Shown here piece after piece: positions 18,132 to 27,287 of a DNA stretch of 64,000 nt; within the stretch, counting starts at the first letter, position 1, and every line of letters begins with the position of its first letter. The stretch covers positions 25,879-89,878 of the forward strand of contig NZ_LMRZ01000004.1 in the NCBI RefSeq assembly GCF_001428305.1. The letters are read 5' to 3'. Below the pieces are notes generated by a model. That model saw only the letters and a list, made by a program, of their open reading frames with translations. It was not told where the DNA came from and did no database searches. Origin of the DNA: Janibacter sp. Soil728. Lineage in GTDB: Bacteria > Actinomycetota > Actinomycetes > Actinomycetales > Dermatophilaceae. A program made the translations under genes and the position numbers.

Positions 18132-19034
18132 GTGAGCATCCCCGCCCCACCACCGATCCCCGCCCGACCGACCCTGCGGATCGGGGTCGTCGGCGCCGGT
18201 CGGGTCGGCGCCGTCCTCGGCGCGTCACTGCGCTCCGCGGGCCACGAGGTCGTCGCCGTCTCGGCCGTCTCCGAGGAGTCGCGCGATCGCGCCGACCTGC
18301 TGCTGCCGGGGGTGCCCGTGCTGCCCGTGCCCGAGGTCGTCCAGGCTGCCCAGCTCGTGATCCTCGCCGTCCCCGACGACGCCCTGACCGACCTCGTCGC
18401 CGGACTGCACGCCACGGACACCTGGGTGACCGGGCAGCTCGTGGCCCACACCTCGGGCAGGCACGGGCTGGCCCCCTTCGCCCCGGTGGCCGACCGGCTG
18501 CTCCCGATGGCGATCCACCCGGCCATGACCTTCACGGGGACCAGCCTCGACCTGCACCGGCTGACCGAGTGCTGCTTCGGCATCACCACACCGGAGGCGC
18601 TGCGTCCCGTCGCCGAGGCGCTCGTCGTCGAGATGGGCGGCGAGCCGGTCTGGGTGCCTGAGGAGTCCCGCGGTCGCTACCACGCGGCGCTGGCCCACGG
18701 CAGCAACCACCTGGTCACCCTCGTCGCCCAGGCGATGGAGATCCTGCGCTCGGCCGGCATCGACCCTGCGGACCGCGTCCTGCGCCCACTTCTCCAGGCC
18801 AGCCTGGACAACGCGCTCTCCTCCGGGGACGGGGCGCTCACCGGTCCCGTCGCACGGGGTGACGCGGGTACCGTGGCGGCGCACCTGAGCGAGCTGTCCA
18901 CCCTCTCGGAGGACATCGCCCCCGCCTACCGGGCGCAGGCACGGGCGACCGCGCTGCGCGCCTCGCGCAGCGGACGACTGCGCGACGATGCTGCCCAGAC
19001 CATCTTGACCACCCTCGACGAGGAGACCAGATGA
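18132..19034 (+). CDS. Rossmann-fold and DUF2520 domain protein
   Basis: 300 residues. N-terminal NAD(P)-binding fold (IGVVGAGRVGAVLGASLRSAGHEV, about residues 16-39) followed by VILAVPDDALTDL and HTSGRHG, then an all-helical DUF2520 domain (about 165-285) related to 6-phosphogluconate/ketopantoate reductase C-domains. In actinobacteria such genes commonly precede panC, which here starts inside its stop codon region (4-base overlap), so a role near pantothenate synthesis, possibly as a ketopantoate reductase-like enzyme, is plausible but unproven. Start GTG at 18132, chosen because upstream residues fall in the repeat. Confidence 0.82.
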   Translation: MSIPAPPPIPARPTLRIGVVGAGRVGAVLGASLRSAGHEVVAVSAVSEESRDRADLLLPGVPVLPVPEVVQAAQLVILAVPDDALTDLVAGLHATDTWVTGQLVAHTSGRHGLAPFAPVADRLLPMAIHPAMTFTGTSLDLHRLTECCFGITTPEALRPVAEALVVEMGGEPVWVPEESRGRYHAALAHGSNHLVTLVAQAMEILRSAGIDPADRVLRPLLQASLDNALSSGDGALTGPVARGDAGTVAAHLSELSTLSEDIAPAYRAQARATALRASRSGRLRDDAAQTILTTLDEETR

Positions 19035-19939
19035 CCGCCGCCCCTGTCGTCGCCCGCACACGCGACGAGCTGGCACCCGCCCGCGCCGCCCTCACCCGCG
19101 GCGACGTCGCGGTCGTCATGACGATGGGCGCGCTCCACGAGGGGCATGCCCGGCTGATCCGCACCGCCCGCGAGCGAGCCGAGCACGTGATCGTGACGAT
19201 CTTCCTCAACCCCCTGCAGTTCGGGCCCAAGGAGGACCTGTCGCGCTACCCGCGCACCTTCGACTCGGACCTGGAGATCTGCACCCGCGAGGGGGTCGAC
19301 CTCGTCTTCGCGCCGACCCCGGACGTCATCTACCCGGACGGCGACCCGGGCGTGCGCATCTCCGCCGGGCCGCTCGGTGACGTCCTCGAGGGGCAGTCCC
19401 GGCCGGGCCACTTCGACGGGATGCTCACCGTCGTCGGCAAGCTCATGCACCTGACGCGTGGTGACCTCTTCTACTACGGGCAGAAGGACGCCCAGCAGCT
19501 GCTCCTCATCCGACGGATGGCGCGCGACATCGACTTCCCCGCGACCGTCGTCGCCGTGCCGACCGTGCGCGAGGAGGACGGGCTGGCCCTCAGCAGCCGC
19601 AACATGTACCTCTCCGACAGCGACCGGCAGACCGCGCTCGCGCTCTCCAGGGCGCTGCAGGCCGGAGCGGCCCAGGCCGAGGAGGGACCGTCGGCCATCC
19701 GTCGCGCTGCCCGTGGGGTGCTCATCGAGGAGCCCCTGGCGCTCGTCGACTACCTCGCGCTCGTCCATCCGACGACGCTCGACCACGTGCCCGAGTGGTA
19801 CAAGGGCGAGGCCCTGCTCGCGGTCGCGGCCAAGGTCGGCAGCACCCGCCTGATCGACAACATTCCCGTGCTGGTCGGCCCCGGTGGAGGAGCGCGTGAG
19901 GTCTTCTCGGACAGCCCCGAGGCGGCGCCACGCGGGTGA
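19031..19939 (+). CDS. panC: Pantothenate synthetase
   Basis: Joins pantoate and beta-alanine with ATP to give pantothenate, the precursor of coenzyme A. 302 residues with MTMGALHEGHARLI (the HIGH-like nucleotide site), IFLNPLQFGPKEDLSRYPRT, GHFDGMLTVVGKL, GQKDAQQLLLI and LSSRNMYLS (KMSKS-like). It overlaps the preceding gene by 4 bases and is followed by panD, which supplies beta-alanine. Confidence 0.97.
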   Translation: MTAAPVVARTRDELAPARAALTRGDVAVVMTMGALHEGHARLIRTARERAEHVIVTIFLNPLQFGPKEDLSRYPRTFDSDLEICTREGVDLVFAPTPDVIYPDGDPGVRISAGPLGDVLEGQSRPGHFDGMLTVVGKLMHLTRGDLFYYGQKDAQQLLLIRRMARDIDFPATVVAVPTVREEDGLALSSRNMYLSDSDRQTALALSRALQAGAAQAEEGPSAIRRAARGVLIEEPLALVDYLALVHPTTLDHVPEWYKGEALLAVAAKVGSTRLIDNIPVLVGPGGGAREVFSDSPEAAPRG

Positions 19940-19944
19940 GCCGT

Positions 19945-19967
19945 GAGGTTCTGAGAGACTGAACCTC
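19945..19967. promoter_or_regulatory. Small hairpin between panC and panD
   Basis: Arms GAGGTTC and GAACCTC are perfect complements around a 9-base loop (TGAGAGACT), 30 bases before the panD start. It could be a weak terminator, a processing site or an operator half-pair. No further evidence. Confidence 0.35.
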
Positions 19968-19996
19968 GGTCATCCGCCGATCAGAAGGACATCCCC

Positions 19997-20440
19997 GTGC
20001 AGCGCTTCATGCTCCACAGCAAGATCCACCGGGCCACGGTCACGCAGGCCGACCTGCACTATGTCGGGTCGCTCACCATCGACATGGACCTCATGGACGC
20101 GGCCGGGATGCTCCCCGGCCAGCAGGTCGACGTGGTCGACGTGGACAACGGCAGCCGTCTGACCACCTATGCCATCGAGGGCGAGCGCGGCAGCGGCATC
20201 GTGTGCATCAACGGTGCGGCCGCCCGGCTCGTCTCACCCGGCGACATCGTCATCATCATCGCCTACGCCGCGATGGACGACCAGGAGGCGAGGACCTTCG
20301 AGCCCAATGTCGTCTTCGTCGACGGGGACAACAGGATCGTCGAGCAGTACCACGACCCCGGTGACGTGCCGGACGGCTTCGGGCTGAAGACCTCGGCCGT
20401 CACCCACCGCGAGCACCCGGAGGGCGCAGCAGGTGCATGA
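19997..20440 (+). CDS. panD: Aspartate 1-decarboxylase
   Basis: Pyruvoyl enzyme that makes beta-alanine from aspartate for PanC. The proenzyme cuts itself at the Gly-Ser of YVGSLTID (about residues 24-25) to create the pyruvoyl group. N-terminal [16 protein letters not shown] and [10 protein letters not shown] are typical. 147 residues, normal for actinobacteria. GTG start with AGAAGGACA upstream. It overlaps the nadB start by 8 bases, so one operon feeds aspartate both to beta-alanine and to NAD. Confidence 0.97.
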   Translation: MQRFMLHSKIHRATVTQADLHYVGSLTIDMDLMDAAGMLPGQQVDVVDVDNGSRLTTYAIEGERGSGIVCINGAAARLVSPGDIVIIIAYAAMDDQEARTFEPNVVFVDGDNRIVEQYHDPGDVPDGFGLKTSAVTHREHPEGAAGA

Positions 20441-22265
20441 CCCTGCGCCGGTCGTCCTGCCGCGGTACCTGACCTCCCCGACCCCGGGGTGGACGACCCG
20501 TGCGGACGTCCTCGTCGTCGGGTCCGGCATCGCCGGCCTGACCTGTGCGCTGCGGCTGCGCGAGCACGTCGACCGGGTCATCCTCGTCACCAAGACCGAG
20601 CTGTCCGCCGGCTCGACCAGGTGGGCGCAGGGCGGCATCGCCGCGGCGCTCGCTCCGGAGGACTCGCCCGAGGAGCACCTCGACGACACGCTCGTCGCGG
20701 GTGTCGGGCTGTGCGACGACGCGGCCGTGGAGGTCCTCGTCACCGAGGGGCCGGTCCGGGTGCGCGAGCTCATCGGTCTCGGGGCGCGCTTCGACACCGA
20801 CGCGGCCGGAGAGATCACCCTCACTCGCGAAGGGGGCCACCACCGCGACCGCATCGCCCACGCCGGCGGTGATGCCACCGGTGCCGAGATCTCCAGGGCG
20901 CTCATCGCCCAGCTCGAGGCCGTGCGGGCCGACCCGGGCATCGAGATCATCGAGCACGCGCTGGTCCTCGACCTGCTCACCACGTCCGACGGGACGGTGG
21001 GCGGAGCCACGGTGCACGTCATTGGCGAGGGCGAGATCGACGGCATCGGGGCGGCCCACGCCCGCGCCGTCGTGCTCGCGACCGGTGGCCTGGGCCAGAT
21101 CTACTCCGCGACGACCAACCCACCCGTCGCCACCGGCGACGGGATGGCCGCGGCGCTGCGGGCCGGGGCGGCGCTCGCGGACCTCGAGTTCGTCCAGTTC
21201 CACCCCACCGTCATGCATCTGGGCAAGGGCGCGACCGGGCAGCAGCCACTGGTCTCCGAGGCGGTGCGCGGCGAAGGTGCCGTGCTCGTCGACGAGGCGG
21301 GCGAGGCCTTCATGACCGGCCTGCACCCGATGGCCGATCTCGCCCCGCGCGACGTGGTCGCGCGCGCCATCCTCGAGCGCATGGAGGCGACCGGCACCGA
21401 CCACGTCTACCTCGACGCGCGGCACCTCGGCGCAGACTTCCTCGAGCAGCGCTTCCCGACCATCGTCGCGCGCTGCCGCGAGCTCGGGATCGACCCGGCG
21501 ACCGAGCCGATCCCCGTCGCGCCCGCGCAGCACTACGCCTCGGGCGGGGTGCGCACCGACCTGCGTGGCCGGACCAACCTGCCCGGTCTCTACGCCTGCG
21601 GCGAGACGTCGTGCACCGGGGTCCACGGCGCCAACCGGCTGGCCAGCAACTCGCTGCTCGAGGGCTTGGTCTTCGCCCACCGCATCGCCGAGGACCTCAC
21701 GCAGCGGCTCACGGCCGGTGAGCTGCCCGCTGTTGATCTGCATTCCCCTATGGCAATGCAGGAGGACGGGGAGGCCGGTGTGCATTCCCCTAGGGCAATG
21801 CAGGAGGACGGGGAGGCCGGTGTGCATTCCCCTAGGGCAATGCAGGACGAAGGGGGGACCGGGCTGCTCGACGCCCGTCACCGCAGCGAGGTGCAGCGCA
21901 CGATGACGCGCGGGGTCGGTCCGCTGCGCTCCGCGGAGTCCACCAGCCAGGCACTCGCCGAGCTGGCCACCCTGGCGGCGCTGCCCTCGGGCACCGCCGA
22001 GCCCGGTCCGCTCTCGTGGGAGACGACCAACCTGCTGCACCTCGGGCAGGCGCTGGCCACGGCCGCGCACCTGCGCGAGGAGACCCGCGGTGGTCACGTG
22101 CGCCGCGACCACCCCGAGCACGACGACGCAGGGTGGGCCGCCCATCTGCTGCACGTGCGCGACCCCGATGACGGCGAGCTCGCCGTCATCAAGCTCGACG
22201 TCGACCTCGCCTGGCCCGAGGCTGACGACGACGCAGACGAGGACCCGCAGGAGGGGATGCAGTGA
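20433..22265 (+). CDS. nadB: L-aspartate oxidase with in-frame repeat insertion
   Basis: FAD enzyme that oxidises aspartate to iminoaspartate, the first step of NAD synthesis. N-terminal [17 protein letters not shown] (dinucleotide site), [46 protein letters not shown] and [24 protein letters not shown] are intact. At 610 residues it is longer than usual (about 530). The excess comes partly from about 41 residues near 436-476 coded by a 42-base tandem repeat ([14 protein letters not shown] units) placed between the flavin part and the C-terminal helical domain (about 490 onward), where a linker can tolerate it. No QueA-like NadA gene is next to it; nadC follows with a 4-base overlap. Confidence 0.94.
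   Translation: MHDPAPVVLPRYLTSPTPGWTTRADVLVVGSGIAGLTCALRLREHVDRVILVTKTELSAGSTRWAQGGIAAALAPEDSPEEHLDDTLVAGVGLCDDAAVEVLVTEGPVRVRELIGLGARFDTDAAGEITLTREGGHHRDRIAHAGGDATGAEISRALIAQLEAVRADPGIEIIEHALVLDLLTTSDGTVGGATVHVIGEGEIDGIGAAHARAVVLATGGLGQIYSATTNPPVATGDGMAAALRAGAALADLEFVQFHPTVMHLGKGATGQQPLVSEAVRGEGAVLVDEAGEAFMTGLHPMADLAPRDVVARAILERMEATGTDHVYLDARHLGADFLEQRFPTIVARCRELGIDPATEPIPVAPAQHYASGGVRTDLRGRTNLPGLYACGETSCTGVHGANRLASNSLLEGLVFAHRIAEDLTQRLTAGELPAVDLHSPMAMQEDGEAGVHSPRAMQEDGEAGVHSPRAMQDEGGTGLLDARHRSEVQRTMTRGVGPLRSAESTSQALAELATLAALPSGTAEPGPLSWETTNLLHLGQALATAAHLREETRGGHVRRDHPEHDDAGWAAHLLHVRDPDDGELAVIKLDVDLAWPEADDDADEDPQEGMQ
21739..21862 (+). repeat. 42-base tandem repeat with palindromic core inside nadB
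   Basis: Nearly three copies (starts 21739, 21781, 21823; the last is cut short) of a 42-base unit. Each begins with a palindrome whose arms are TGCATT and GGCAATGCA around CCCCTA(T/G), then GGAGGACGGGGAGG. The length is a multiple of three and the frame stays open. The same palindrome, with the same GACGGGGA follower, occurs between genes at 46605-46693. Confidence 0.93.
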
Positions 22266-23146
22266 CCACGCCCGACTTCCCGATCGACGATGCCCGACGG
22301 CTCGTCGACATCGCGCTCGACGAGGACCTCGGTCCCCACGGGCTCGACGTCACGAGCACCGCGACGATCCCCGCCGACCAGATCGCGACCGGCCACGTCG
22401 TGGCCCGCGAGGCCGGAGTCCTCGCCGGTGCGCCGGTCATCGCCCTGGTGCTCGAGGGGGTCGCCACGAGGACCGGGGGGATCCCCCCTTCGCTCGACGT
22501 GCGGATCGCCGACGGCACGCGGCTGGTGCCCGGGGACGTCATCGCCGTCCTCGACGGACCGGCCCAGCAGGTGCTCATGGCCGAGCGGACCCTGCTCAAC
22601 ATCATGTCGAGGCTCTCCGGTGTCGCCACCCACACCCGTCGTTGGGCGGACGCGCTCGAGGGGAGCGGGTGCACCGTCCTCGACACCCGCAAGACGACGC
22701 CCGGGCTGCGCGTGCTCGAGAAGTACGCCGTTCGCGCCGGAGGTGGCACCAACAAGCGGATGGGCCTCTTCGACGTCGCGATGGTCAAGGACAACCACGT
22801 GCTCGCCGCCGGGGGAGTGGGCCCGGCCTACGCCGCCATCCGCGAGCGGTACCCGGACGTGGCCGTCGAGGTCGAGGTGGAGACGACCGAGCAGGCGCTC
22901 GAGGCGCTCGAGGCCGGCTCCCGCTTCCTCATGTGCGACAACATGCCCACCGACCTGCTGCGGGCGACCGTGATCGCCGCGCGGGCCTGGGCGGACGAGC
23001 GGGGCGAGGACGTCGAGATCGAGGCGACCGGTGGGCTGACCCTCGCCGTCGCCGCCGAGTACGCAGCCACGGGGATCGACTTCATGAGCGTCGGTGCGCT
23101 GACCCACTCCTCGCCGATCGTCGACCTCGCGCTCGACCTCGCATGA
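22262..23146 (+). CDS. nadC: Nicotinate-nucleotide diphosphorylase (carboxylating)
   Basis: Quinolinate phosphoribosyltransferase: quinolinate + PRPP to nicotinate mononucleotide + CO2. 294 residues with LDEDLGPHGLDVTS, AERTLLNIMSRLSGVAT, LDTRKTTPGLRVLEKYAVRAGGG, KDNHV and the C-terminal EATGGLTL and GVGAL-like VGALTHS. Start GTG overlaps the nadB stop (GTGA); its own stop overlaps the following ATPase start. Confidence 0.97.
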   Translation: MTTPDFPIDDARRLVDIALDEDLGPHGLDVTSTATIPADQIATGHVVAREAGVLAGAPVIALVLEGVATRTGGIPPSLDVRIADGTRLVPGDVIAVLDGPAQQVLMAERTLLNIMSRLSGVATHTRRWADALEGSGCTVLDTRKTTPGLRVLEKYAVRAGGGTNKRMGLFDVAMVKDNHVLAAGGVGPAYAAIRERYPDVAVEVEVETTEQALEALEAGSRFLMCDNMPTDLLRATVIAARAWADERGEDVEIEATGGLTLAVAAEYAATGIDFMSVGALTHSSPIVDLALDLA

Positions 23147-23772
23147 ACATCCTGGGCGTCACGGGCCTGACCAAGGGATTCGGTGGGCGGTCCGTGCTCG
23201 TGGGTCTCGACCTGGAGATCGCCGCCGGTGAGGTCGTGGCCCTCGTCGGGCCCAACGGCGTCGGCAAGTCCACCGCCCTGCGGTGCATCGTGGGAGCGGA
23301 CACCGCCGACGAAGGGGAGGTCCTGCTCGGCGACCACCGGCTCGACACCCGTCAGCCGCAGACCCGGCGTGCGGTGTGCGCCGTGCTGGGGGATCTCGGG
23401 ATCCTCCCCGACCTCACGGTTGCCGAGCACCTCGACCTCCTGGCCCGCGGGCACGCCGTCGAGGACCCTGCTGCGGTCGTCGCGGGCGCGCTCGACGAGG
23501 CGCAGATCGACCACGTCGCCGACCAGCTCCCGGGGACCCTGTCGTCCGGTCAGGCCCAACGCTTCGCGCTCGCGACGGCCATGGTGCGGCCGTGGACGCT
23601 GCTCCTGGCCGACGAGCCGGAGCAGCGGCTCGACGACGCGGGACGGGCATGGCTCGGTGACTGGCTGGCTGGTCACGCCGCGACGGGCCGCGCTGTGCTC
23701 GTCGCCTGCCACGACCCGGAGGTGGTGCGGCGCAGCGGTGCGCGCATCGTGACCCTCAAGGGTGATGTCTGA
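23143..23772 (+). CDS. ABC transporter ATP-binding protein
   Basis: 209-residue ATPase with Walker A GPNGVGKST (about 34-42), an atypical signature TLSSGQAQRFAL, Walker B LLLADEPEQRLD and a switch His in ACHDPE. It overlaps nadC (ATGA) and the following membrane-protein gene, so the transporter is part of the pan-nad transcription unit. Cargo unknown; a two-gene exporter of the heme/peptide ABC-2 kind is likely. Confidence 0.9.
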   Translation: MNILGVTGLTKGFGGRSVLVGLDLEIAAGEVVALVGPNGVGKSTALRCIVGADTADEGEVLLGDHRLDTRQPQTRRAVCAVLGDLGILPDLTVAEHLDLLARGHAVEDPAAVVAGALDEAQIDHVADQLPGTLSSGQAQRFALATAMVRPWTLLLADEPEQRLDDAGRAWLGDWLAGHAATGRAVLVACHDPEVVRRSGARIVTLKGDV

Positions 23773-25093
23773 GGTGAGCACCGAGTCGCTCACCGGTGAC
23801 CGGCAGGCTGCCAAGGAGGTGCTGCGCACGCGACGCCGGGCGACCCACGCGCCCAGCCCGCTGCAGGTTCTCCAGGACTGGTACGTGGGCCTCTTCATCG
23901 CCGCGACACTGCTGACGATGCTCTTCGCCGCCACCGGGCCGGCCATCCTGCAACCCGACTGCGACACCGCCGTCTGCCTCGACGCCGGCGGCCATGACGT
24001 CGTCGCGCTCGTCGCGGCAGCGCTCGGCCTCCTCGCAGCAGTGGTCGGACTGCGGGCCGTCGGGCCGGTGTCCGCGGACCCTGGGCAGGCGAGCTGGCTG
24101 TTGTCCACGCCGGCGGACCGGGCACTCCTGCTGCGCGGCCAGGTCCTGCGAGTACTGCTCGTCGCGGTGGTGGCCGGTGCCTCGTGGGGTGTCCTCGTGG
24201 GGTTCGCCGTCGCCAGCGGGGCCGGCCTGAGTGCGGCCCCGGTCGTCTCCGTCGTCGCCTGTGCGGCCGTGGGCCTGCTCGTGTGCCTGCTCCTCACACC
24301 CATCACGCTGCGCCGGCAGGGCGGCTCCTTCGTCTCGGCGCGAGCCGCACGGGCCGTGCCCGACGGCGAGCTGGCCCGAGCCGGACAGGTGGTCCAGGCG
24401 GTGACTGCCGCGACACTCATGCTCGACACCGTGGCCCTGGAGGTGCTGGCCGCTCGCCGACGCCTCGCCCGACGCGGGAGGTACGCGAGCCGCCCCGGTG
24501 CCGGTGGCCCACTGCCGAGCATCCTCGTCCACGAGTTCCACGCACTCGCCCGCCGATCCCGACAGCTGCTCACCGCCCTGCTCTCGTGCGTGGGCGCGCT
24601 CGTCGTGGGCCTCCTCCTCGGGCGGCTCGCCGGAGCAGTGCTCGCGGCGCTGGTCGTCTTCGCGGTCGCCCGCACCAGTGCCGGCGGCCTGTCGACGTGG
24701 CTCACCACCCCGGGGCTGCGTCGTGCCCTCCCGGACCACCCGGGCGCCGTCGCGGCGGTCCTGGCGGTGCCCCCCTTCGTCATGGCGGTCGTGGGGTCGC
24801 TCATCGCGGTGGGTGCCCTCGGTCTGCCGTGGTGGGCCCCCGTGGCCTTCGCCTTCGCCGCGATGGCCGGGGCGATGCGCGCCTGCGACCCGCCGCCGGA
24901 TCTCGGGGCTGCCTTCGCCACCCCCGGCGGAGCCGTCCACGTCGGGTTGATCCAGCGTCTCGTCCTCGGTCCCGACATCGTGCTCGCAGGCGCCGCGGTG
25001 GTGCTCATCGGGGCCGCGGTCGACCAAGGACCGCTCGCTCTGCTCGCCTGCGCCGGCCTCGCGGCCTGGCAGCTCCTGCGCCCACGGGACTGA
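23765..25093 (+). CDS. ABC transporter membrane protein
   Basis: 442 residues with about ten hydrophobic segments (for example 33-55, 74-95, 118-138, 148-170, 270-300, 325-350, 385-410) and no ATP site. It overlaps the ATPase gene by 8 bases and is presumably its permease. A GTG at 23774 is an alternative start. I cannot place it in a named permease family with confidence. Confidence 0.75.
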   Translation: MSEVSTESLTGDRQAAKEVLRTRRRATHAPSPLQVLQDWYVGLFIAATLLTMLFAATGPAILQPDCDTAVCLDAGGHDVVALVAAALGLLAAVVGLRAVGPVSADPGQASWLLSTPADRALLLRGQVLRVLLVAVVAGASWGVLVGFAVASGAGLSAAPVVSVVACAAVGLLVCLLLTPITLRRQGGSFVSARAARAVPDGELARAGQVVQAVTAATLMLDTVALEVLAARRRLARRGRYASRPGAGGPLPSILVHEFHALARRSRQLLTALLSCVGALVVGLLLGRLAGAVLAALVVFAVARTSAGGLSTWLTTPGLRRALPDHPGAVAAVLAVPPFVMAVVGSLIAVGALGLPWWAPVAFAFAAMAGAMRACDPPPDLGAAFATPGGAVHVGLIQRLVLGPDIVLAGAAVVLIGAAVDQGPLALLACAGLAAWQLLRPRD

Positions 25094-25193
25094 CGGGCGG
25101 CCGTCGGCCCGGCAGGGCACTGGCCGGCTGCGTGGCGAGCGCGACAGCGTGCGGATTCGGGGTCCGCAGAGGTCGCGGATATCGTGGTGACCC

Positions 25194-26696
25194 GTGAGTG
25201 ACAACCCCACCGGCCCCCCCGTCGACGACGAGCTGCCCGAGCAGATGCGCATCCGTCGCGCCAAGCGCGATCGTCTGCTCGCCGACGGCCAGCAGGCGTA
25301 CCCGGTCACGGTGGGCCGCACCCACTCCTTGGCCGAGGTCGACGAGGGTTGGCAGCAGCTCGAGACCGGTGAGGAGACCCAGGACGTCGTCACCGTCGCC
25401 GGCCGGGTGATGTTCGTGCGCAACACGGGCAAGCTCGCCTTCGCCGCTCTCCAGGAGGGCGTCGGGACCAGGTTGCAGGTGATGCTCTCCCTCGCCGAGG
25501 TCGGCGAGGAGTCCCTCGCGCGGTGGAAGGCCGATGTCGACCTGGGCGACCACGTCGCGGTCACCGGTCGGGTCATCCGCTCCCGCCGCGGCGAGCTCTC
25601 CGTCATGGCGACGGCGTGGACGATGGCATCCAAGGCACTGCGCCCCCTGCCGGTCCTGCACAAGGAGCTGTCGGAGGAGGCCCGCGTCCGTCAGCGCTAC
25701 GCCGACCTCGTCGTGCGCCAGGAGGCGCGCGACATGGTGCGCCTGCGCGCCGGCATCGTGCGCGCCATCCGCGAGACCCTGCACGCGCGCTCCTTCATCG
25801 AGATCGAGACGCCCGTCCTGCAGCTGGTGCACGGCGGCGCGGCTGCGCGCCCCTTTGACACCCACATGAATGCCTTTGACCAGAAGATGTCGCTGCGCAT
25901 CGCCTTGGAGCTGCCCCTGAAGAAGGCCGTCGTCGGTGGCATCGACAAGGTCTACGAGATGGGTCGCCTTTTCCGCAACGAGGGTGTTGATTCGACGCAC
26001 TCGCCCGAATTCACCTCGCTCGAGGTCTATGAGGCCTGGGGTGACCAGTTCACGATGGCCGAGCTCATCAAAGAATTGCACCTGGCCGCGGCGAAGGTCG
26101 CCGGGTCCACCGTCGTGAGCACGCCCCTTGGTGACGCAGACCTCAGCGGTGAATGGCGCTGGCTCTCTTTCTACGACGGCTTGAGCGAGGCCGTCGGCGA
26201 GAGCGTTGACGTGGGCACCCCGCTGGAGCGCCTGCGCGAGATCGCCGACGCGAAGGGGGTCCAGCTCGACCCCGCGTGGGACGCCGGCAAGGCCGCCATG
26301 GAGCTGGTCGCCGAGCTCGTCGAGCCGACGTGCGTGCAGCCGACCTTCATCTGCGACTACCCCGCCATCGCGCAGCCGCTCGCTCGCCCGCACCGTGACA
26401 AGCCGGGTCAGATCGAGGCCTGGGACCTCTTCATCGGCGGCGTCGAGCGCGGTACTGCCTTCTCCGAGCTCATCGACCCGGTCATCCAGCGGGAGGTCCT
26501 CGAGGACCAGTCGCGTCGCGCGGCCGCCGGTGACGACGAGGCGATGCAGCTGGACGAGGACTTCCTGCGCGCCCTGGAGTTCGGCGCACCGCCCATGGGT
26601 GGTCTGGGGCTGGGCATCGACCGGCTCATCATGCTCTTCACCGGTGCGGGTATCCGAGAGACCATCCTCTTTCCGCATCTGAAGCCTGAGGCCTGA
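25194..26696 (+). CDS. lysS: Lysine--tRNA ligase, class II
   Basis: 500 residues: N-terminal OB-fold anticodon-binding domain (about 55-150, VTVAGRVMFVRNTGKLAFAAL) and class II catalytic core with motif 2 (FRNEGVDSTHSPEFT) and motif 3 (GLGLGIDRLIMLF). It charges tRNA-Lys. Two lysine-pocket positions differ from the E. coli enzyme: the ELYLK motif is ELPLK (Pro241) and NGFSELND is TAFSELID, while the lysine-contact Glu of FSEL is kept. This may be a lineage feature. Start GTG at 25194. lysS followed by a small membrane protein and lsr2 is a conserved actinobacterial order. Confidence 0.92.
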   Translation: MSDNPTGPPVDDELPEQMRIRRAKRDRLLADGQQAYPVTVGRTHSLAEVDEGWQQLETGEETQDVVTVAGRVMFVRNTGKLAFAALQEGVGTRLQVMLSLAEVGEESLARWKADVDLGDHVAVTGRVIRSRRGELSVMATAWTMASKALRPLPVLHKELSEEARVRQRYADLVVRQEARDMVRLRAGIVRAIRETLHARSFIEIETPVLQLVHGGAAARPFDTHMNAFDQKMSLRIALELPLKKAVVGGIDKVYEMGRLFRNEGVDSTHSPEFTSLEVYEAWGDQFTMAELIKELHLAAAKVAGSTVVSTPLGDADLSGEWRWLSFYDGLSEAVGESVDVGTPLERLREIADAKGVQLDPAWDAGKAAMELVAELVEPTCVQPTFICDYPAIAQPLARPHRDKPGQIEAWDLFIGGVERGTAFSELIDPVIQREVLEDQSRRAAAGDDEAMQLDEDFLRALEFGAPPMGGLGLGIDRLIMLFTGAGIRETILFPHLKPEA

Positions 26697-26697
26697 G

Positions 26698-26904
26698 ATG
26701 GACTTCATCAATGAGTACTGGCCCTATGTGGCGGCATTGCTGCCCACAGTCGGTGTTGCCTTTCTCTTCTACTGGATCATTCGCTACATGATTGAGGCCG
26801 ACCGCAGCGAGCGAAAGGCGCTCGCCAAGTGGAATGCAGATCACCAGGCGGCGGCTGACAAGGCGGGCTCTGGGGATAACTCGGGAGATTCCCCGAATTC
26901 ATGA
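26698..26904 (+). CDS. Small single-pass membrane protein
   Basis: 68 residues, starting one base after the lysS stop (cotranscribed). One membrane helix (YWPYVAALLPTVGVAFLFYWIIRYMI, about 7-32) is followed by a charged cytoplasmic tail (EADRSERKALAKW) and an Asp/Ser-rich end. Function unknown. Its GC content is clearly lower than that of lysS. Confidence 0.75.
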   Translation: MDFINEYWPYVAALLPTVGVAFLFYWIIRYMIEADRSERKALAKWNADHQAAADKAGSGDNSGDSPNS

Positions 26905-26946
26905 CTATTGTGGGGGTCAGTCATTTACCTCACGATTGGAATTCCC

Positions 26947-27276
26947 ATGGCGCAGCGTGTCCAGATCATCCTCGAAGACGACCTTGATGGCGGCGACGCC
27001 ACCGAGACCGTCACCTTCGCTCTTGATGGCGTGACCTACGAGATCGACCTCAACGACAAGAATGCCGCGGCCCTGCGCGACGCGCTCGCCGGATATGTCG
27101 GCGCCGGTCGTCGGGTCTCCGGTCGCAAGAGCAGCGGGACCTCGTCGGCTGCTCGCTCCAGCAGCGGTGAGCTGAGCAAGATCCGTGAGTGGGCCCGCAG
27201 CAACGGCCACGACGTCTCCGACCGCGGGCGGATCAGCCAGAAGGTGCGCGACGCCTATGCCAAGGCCAACGGCTGA
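26947..27276 (+). CDS. lsr2: Lsr2 nucleoid-associated protein
   Basis: 109-residue xenogeneic silencer that bridges AT-rich DNA, the actinobacterial counterpart of H-NS. N-terminal dimerisation domain MAQRVQIILEDDLDGGDA...VTYEIDLNDKNAAALRDAL, a Ser/Arg-rich linker, and a C-terminal DNA-binding domain with the AT-hook-like DRGRISQKV. Normal length; ATG at 26947. Confidence 0.97.
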   Translation: MAQRVQIILEDDLDGGDATETVTFALDGVTYEIDLNDKNAAALRDALAGYVGAGRRVSGRKSSGTSSAARSSSGELSKIREWARSNGHDVSDRGRISQKVRDAYAKANG

Positions 27277-27287
27277 GTCACTCACCC

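Noticed and set aside
21739-21862. A frameshift or pseudogene reading of nadB
   Set aside because: The insert is a multiple of three, has no stop, and conserved motifs resume after it.
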